Shown here: one piece after another, positions 59,485 through 64,000 of the stretch
How positions within the stretch are numbered: the stretch's first letter is position 1
How the letters are laid out: each line of letters begins with the position of its first letter
Assembly: GCA_018907035.1 (NCBI GenBank)
Contig: JACCIC010000177.1
Location: forward strand, 372,001-436,000
Length of the DNA stretch: 64,000 nucleotides
Source of the DNA: Sycobia sp. Sy_11
Taxonomy: Eukaryota > Arthropoda > Insecta > Hymenoptera > Epichrysomallidae
Direction of reading: 5' to 3'
Program-made: the position numbers and the translations under genes
Notes under the pieces: generated by a model
The model's database searches: none
What the model was told of the DNA's origin: nothing
Seen by the model: only the letters and a program-made list of their open reading frames with translations

Positions 59485-60059
59485 TATCTCGTGGTGCACA
59501 GGCACTGAGGCAGAATACAGGAATATGTATACCGCGCACAACAGTGTTGGCTAGATTCACACATACATGTCGTACACACAGGCATATACATGCTTCGGGC
59601 TGAGTGGCTCTATGGTGTAACTCAACGTATGTATATATAGAATAGGCACACGTGCAGTATTGCATGCACGCGTTTCACACACATAGCTCTTTCATCCGCA
59701 TAACACATACACTTACTCTAACATTCTCTCAGCTCGTTCGTACGGATTCGTTCACGCACGCCGACTACCTTTACTTAAAATTCTATATGCTAGTAGGTAC
59801 ATATATGTGAATTTACATGTATACGCATACTGAGAGTATGCGCACACATTTGCGTATCTGTATGCACCACTGCAGACGAATGCAGTAGTATATACATATA
59901 TACGCATTACTATTACTTACTATTTATGCACGCGCGTATTTTCCAACTTTCACCAAAAATTCAAAATTTTGATTATTTAAACAATCAATTATTTATAACT
60001 ATTTATTTGACACTAATTATCTGATTACCAACATATCTACTCGTACTCATAACAATATT

Positions 60060-60430
60060 GCATAATAATAAATAAATGATTCAACATTTTCATTTATTTA
60101 GTTATATAAATAATTATATAAACAACTTCATTTCTCGCATTATCTAACTAATTTAACATCTAATAAATAAATGATTTAACATTTCAATTTATTTAACTAC
60201 ACACTGAAATTTATAAACAAATTCGTTTCTCATCTTATAATCAACATAATATGTAATAAATAAATGATTTAACATTTGAATTTATTTAAATATATAATGA
60301 AATATATAAGCAAATTCAACTCTCATATTATCTAATTAACTTAACTTTTGATAAATAAATGATTTAACATTTTAATTTATTTAACTATATATTGAAATAT
60401 ATAAACAAATTCGTTTCTCTAATTAATTTT
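60060..60430. repeat. minisatellite, four ~95-bp AT-rich units
   Basis: AATAAATGAT recurs at 60071, 60166, 60259 and 60354, each followed by TTAACATTT(T/C)AATTTATTTA-like and AACAAATTCGTTTCTC-like blocks. Spacing is 93-95 bp. Confidence 0.9.
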
Positions 60431-60599
60431 GTCTTTAATTAATTAGTTAAAACAGCGCGTGCATTTTTCATAATTTTCCGCGCGCGCGTATTCTTTCTTT
60501 CTCTCTTTCTCTCAATCAGCAGCATTTATACAAGCATACTTTCTCTCACTCACTCTGCCGAGCGCGGATATACATCTCCTTTCTCTCTCTATCCAATTG

Positions 60600-60900
60600 G
60601 CTAGTCGTCGGTCGCGCTCTCTCTCTCTCACTCCAACGCGCTTGACTAGGCAAGCGCGCTGTCTCACTCACTCTTATGCGCAGAAGCATTCAAGCATGCT
60701 TTCTCTCTCACTTCAGTGCGGATGCATGGCAGAGCGCACTGTCTCACTCGCTCCCGTGCGCTGATGCAGTCAAACATGCGCTCTCTCTAACTCTAGTGCG
60801 GTTGCATGGCAGAGCGCACTGTCTCACTCACTCTCGCGCTCTGTTAGTCGCGCTCTCTCTCTCTCTCTCTCTCTCACTCGAATGCGCTTGACTAGCCAAG
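60600..60900. repeat. minisatellite of CT-rich units with GCGC blocks
   Basis: Units of about 80-90 bp contain a (CT)n run, a CTC(T/A)AGTGCG-like block and GCA(A/T)GGCAGAGCGCACTGTCTC-like blocks, for instance at 60655, 60730 and 60810. Four imperfect units are visible. Confidence 0.8.
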
Positions 60901-61262
60901 CACACTGTTCACTCATACTTACATACAGCATACATATACGGGAGTTCTCAAAGTGTGGCTGTATCGCACACACTATGTAGCTGCCTACTCGCTTCTCTAT
61001 ACCGCGCTTGAATTTGCAACTATCTTTCTATTTTGCTTATTTAACAACAATCTATTAATTACAATTAATTATTAATTTTACCTTTAACTTGGACTTTGCC
61101 ATTTCGCGTGTGTACTTTAAATTGCCACACGCGCATTCTGCAAAGTTACGTTATAAAATTGAAAAGTTTAAACAATTTTGAGAAAATTTAACTAAATAAA
61201 CATTAGCAATATATGTAACATTGCTCACACGTAAGTACATAATTAGTACTCTTGTGATTTAT

Positions 61263-61300
<38 letters not shown>

Positions 61301-62259
61301 TGTTTAAATTTAGTTTATTAATTATTTAAAATTTATTTGAAAAATTCTTATCGTGTTAAGTATATGTACTAGCATATACTGTTGTTTGTCGTAGCCTGTC
61401 GGCTTGTCTCGCGCAAGTATACATGCGCGCTACAATCCGTGCTACGTCGCAGTAGAGTTCGGCCGCTCACACTCATACATACATCATGGCTTCTCTCATT
61501 CTCTATCCATTCTGTGCGCGAACAAAGTTGTACGTGCGCGCCTACCGTCGCGGCAGCGTCGCTTCGGCTTTCAGCTTTCTTAGAATCGGTTATTTTTATG
61601 ATCGGAAGGATTTTACCTCCCCTTCTTTTCCTTCTAACGGACTTTTTCGCGCGCTTTCTCTTTTTCTTTCTAATTCTTTTGTTCTAGTGAATTTACTAAT
61701 TTTATTGTGAAATTCTACAGAGATCGCGCACTTCTCTGTTTCCAAAATTTACTTTATAATTTATACATTTCATGCTTCTAAATTTCTTTCTTTCGATTTC
61801 TAATTTTTAATTTCGCACTCCCGATTCTCACACATCTTTCTCTCATACTTTACACACTCTTTTCTATATTTCTAATCTAATCTTACCTTTCTCACACACT
61901 CTTTTCACACCTTAATATTACAACTTACTCTTCATTTGGTTTGTATTTATAATATTACTCATCCTTCCCTCCTTCCTTCAATTATTTGTTAATATAAATA
62001 ACAAATAGCGACAATAGTTTTTGATACTAAAACTCTTGAGTATGAGTTTTAGTTAAAATCTAGTTTTTCACTTTCACTTCATTCGTGTTGAAAGGCCCTT
62101 TTCACTCCCGCACTCACTACCGAGAAATTACACAGTTTTCCCGAGAGCAAAATAAAGAGCACGTGCAAAAAGAAAAGCCTACGCGTCTTTACTTTATTAA
62201 TTTTAAAATATTAAAATATTATTTAAAATTTAATAAATGCAATACTAGTGCAGTGGCAG

Positions 62260-62278
62260 CGTGCTAGGCCCAATAACC
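62260..62278 (-). other. copia primer-binding site
   Basis: Directly after the CA end of the 5' LTR the minus strand reads GGTTATTGGGCCTAGCACG. Position and composition fit a tRNA-derived primer-binding site, as expected for copia elements that use an initiator-Met tRNA fragment. The tRNA identity is not proven. Confidence 0.65.
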
Positions 62279-62482
62279 TGTAAGAATAAAGAAATAAATA
62301 GACAAAGATATAAATATTATACGGAGCTTTATTAACACGTCTGAACTCAACGAACTGCCAGTACCAAGTGTCCGCATAGCGAGGCGGCGCACAGCCGCCG
62401 AGCGGAGCGCTCTCATGTTACATTACTTACACATATAAAATATACTAGGAAGTGCGCAGAGCTAACGTCATTTGTTCCAACA
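62279..62482 (-). repeat. copia 5' LTR (204 bp)
   Basis: Starts TGTTGGAACAAATGACGTTA and ends TTCTTACA on the minus strand. It contains the palindromic GGCGGCTGTGCGCCGCC, a TATAAAAT-like run on the opposite strand and an AATAAAGC polyadenylation-like signal at about 62330. Most of it matches the shorter 3' LTR. Confidence 0.92.
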
Positions 62483-62487
62483 AATAT

Positions 62488-63640
62488 AATATTATATAAT
62501 GATGATAATATAATATAATATGATATGATATGATATAATATAATAATAATAATTATATAATATTATATGATGATGAAGATAATATGATATGATATGATTT
62601 ATTTTTATTTGATAGACGTACATTTTCTCTTTGATATAGCAACTTTTTGATGCGGACAGTGAGATAGCACCTATTTATATGGAAGTGGCGATTGATAAAT
62701 TATTGATAGGAAGATAGATTTATACATAGAGTATTTGTACATATTTAAATGTTTAAAAATTCTCTTAAATTATTAACTCGGGCGAAGCGGAGACAGGGCT
62801 CGGTACTCTATATATTATATTAAATAACCAATTTGAGAATCGTATAAATTTAACTACTAAAAAAATAAAAATTTATGTTGGGGATTCTAGTAAATTAGAT
62901 AAATATGAAAACCAATTTCATATATCATAGAAATTATTAAATAGTAAATTATTATCATTTTTTCTCCTTTTCTTATAGGAAGTCACTAGTGAGATCAAGA
63001 CAGAATAGCTGATTATTATAATATTTTTTGTTTTTATCTTATTACTTATTGTGATTATTATTCTTTCTTATCGTTACTCTTTCTTAGTGTTATTAAATAA
63101 ATAGATTTACTTTTATTAGAATATAAAAAAATTTCAAAGAGTTATTCACCTAATCAATCCACCTGTTCCGCACGATCCTCCATCTTCTTAAGAACCCTAA
63201 AATTATGTAAATGTTAAAACTGCAAAAAGAAGAAAGGAGACTGATCGTTACATCTTAAATAAAAAAAATACATAGATTGTATTCTTTTGTCTTTTAAGAC
63301 TTATCTGCTAAAAAATGCATGGTATACTTATTACATAAATAATATTATGATCATAATACAAATTTTTTCTTAATTAATTTAATCTGGTGTCCATTCTCTT
63401 TTCCCTATATTCCATTTATCATATTTAGTAAATTTTATTTTTATCTATCTAACGGTTATGTTCGCTTTAAAAACTAGCCATTTAACGTATACAGTATACC
63501 ACATTTACATTTTTCTTCAAAACTTTCTCTGCTAGATAAATTTCAGGATACCCTTCTGTTGCATTTTATTTTCATAAAAATCAACAGGAACTGGTTTATC
63601 TTAATAATCTTTCATATGATAAGTTACTAGTTTACTTTTT
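62488..63640. other. AT-rich flank with ATATAATGATGATAA-type repeats
   Basis: 62488-62600 holds low-complexity repeats (ATGATATGATATGAT and two related blocks about 60 bp apart). The remainder is AT-rich, apart from a short GC-rich phrase at 62779-62806. No gene recognised. Confidence 0.5.
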
Positions 63641-64000
63641 ACATATCAATCTTGATATTGTAAAAATTTCAGTTGTCTTAATCATTTTCTTCACGCATAG
63701 ATATGAATGTTCACTTCATTATTGAGCTATCTAATAAAGTAAAGTCCTTACCCAACTCGTAATCTTTTCCGAAAGCTGGTCAAATATTGTCGTGTATCAT
63801 AAAACTAAACATAAAAATCTATTTTATGGCAAAATGGTCGAATCCTTTTCTATATGTATCATCGTTCATTGCTTTCTCTTTAAAAATGAGATCAAATCCA
63901 TATTTATCATATTTTTAGCTGTGAAGACAACAATTTTAAAGTCAAATTAGTATTTAAATCATCTTCATAAATATATTTTAAATTTACATAAAATATCATA
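63640..64000 (-). pseudogene. Polinton fragment, second copy
   Basis: On the minus strand KYIYEDDLNTNLTL, KYGFDLIFKEKAMNDDTYRK and GFDHFAIK parallel the ATPase-end text at 48640-48860. SFMIHDNI and then SSIMK, stop, FISMREENDKDN parallel SFMLDNNI, NSMMN, stop, FKSMHEDNVKTN at 48350-48450. In this copy the two are nearly adjacent, so about 150-200 bases are deleted. It runs off the right edge of the window. Confidence 0.6.

Larger units (their letters stand above)
58321..62278 (-). other. 4-kb copia leader without coding sequence
   Basis: Between the primer-binding site and the first open frame I find no convincing minus-strand ORF. 58380-59000 is of mixed composition. 59000-59950 is rich in alternating CA/CG motifs with a (CT)n run at 59446-59478. 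60060-60430 and 60600-60900 are tandem arrays listed separately. 61266-61298 is a (TA)n array. 61300-62100 is pyrimidine-rich on the plus strand. A nested, unrecognised insertion could explain part of the length. Confidence 0.6.
52402..62482 (-). mobile_element. complete but dead Ty1/copia element, 10.1 kb
   Basis: The element runs from a TGTTGG start at 62482 to a TACA end at 52402 on the minus strand and is flanked by the 5-bp duplication AATAT on both sides (52397-52401 and 62483-62487). It has a 204-bp 5' LTR, a primer-binding site, a leader of about 4 kb, Gag, and protease-integrase-RT-RNase H in copia order. The RT catalytic box is lost and the frame is broken. Insertion is in an intron of the Shaker gene, in the same orientation as the gene. 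Confidence 0.93.

Noticed and set aside
59020..59665. Open frames of 119-137 codons in the copia leader
   Set aside because: Mutually overlapping on both strands, low-complexity (CT)n content, no motif; the real element strand shows no continuous Gag homology here.

Overview
The window looks like insect nuclear DNA. It is AT-rich, spliced and packed with decayed transposable elements. Hymenoptera is plausible from the mix of elements, but I cannot prove it. There is no operon structure and no bacterial signal.

The only host gene I can support is a Shaker-type (Kv1) voltage-gated potassium channel on the minus strand. Two coding exons are visible. Exon 39270-39913 encodes the post-T1 linker, S1 to S4 and the start of S5. 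Exon 11000-11129 encodes the rest of S5, the pore helix and the selectivity filter. Their splice phases match exactly across a 28,140-bp intron (11130-39269). The T1 exons (beyond 64000) and the S6/C-terminal exon (below 1) are not seen, so essentially everything else in the window lies in introns of this channel gene.

Region by region: 1-640 is a Ty3/gypsy protease remnant. 640-1015 is a mariner fragment. 1016-5170 is a decayed gypsy element on the plus strand with AT-hook-like motifs after the integrase. 5857-8140 holds a mariner relic and a minus-strand gypsy pol. 8.2-11 kb is AT-rich intron followed by the pore exon. 12.2-14.1 kb is a non-LTR element with an RNase H domain. 18.7-19.9 kb is a duplicated intron segment plus a mariner. 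21.5-22.5 kb has an internally deleted mariner and a Penelope-like terminal module. 23.6-24.1 and 34.4-34.8 kb are two copies of one repeat. 27-34 kb carries BEL/Pao gag and gypsy pol, with a small LINE inserted in the gypsy integrase. 36.9-38.7 kb is BEL/Pao carrying a mariner. The S1-S5 exon follows. 40-44 kb has Penelope-like and BEL/Pao pieces. 44.7-51.8 kb is a cluster of Polinton/Maverick gene relics on both strands, split by a GC-rich element with 106-bp terminal inverted repeats and containing a 319-bp inverted duplication. 52402-62482 is a structurally complete but dead Ty1/copia element (LTRs, 5-bp target duplication, gag-pol, very long leader). The right edge holds a second Polinton fragment.

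The transposable elements are nearly all coding-dead through stops, frameshifts or lost catalytic residues. The least routine signals are the GC-rich inverted-repeat element, the Penelope-like modules with hammerhead-like motifs, the divergent Polinton cluster with its inverted duplication, and the 4-kb copia leader with two minisatellites. Motif calls are by eye; no database search was possible.
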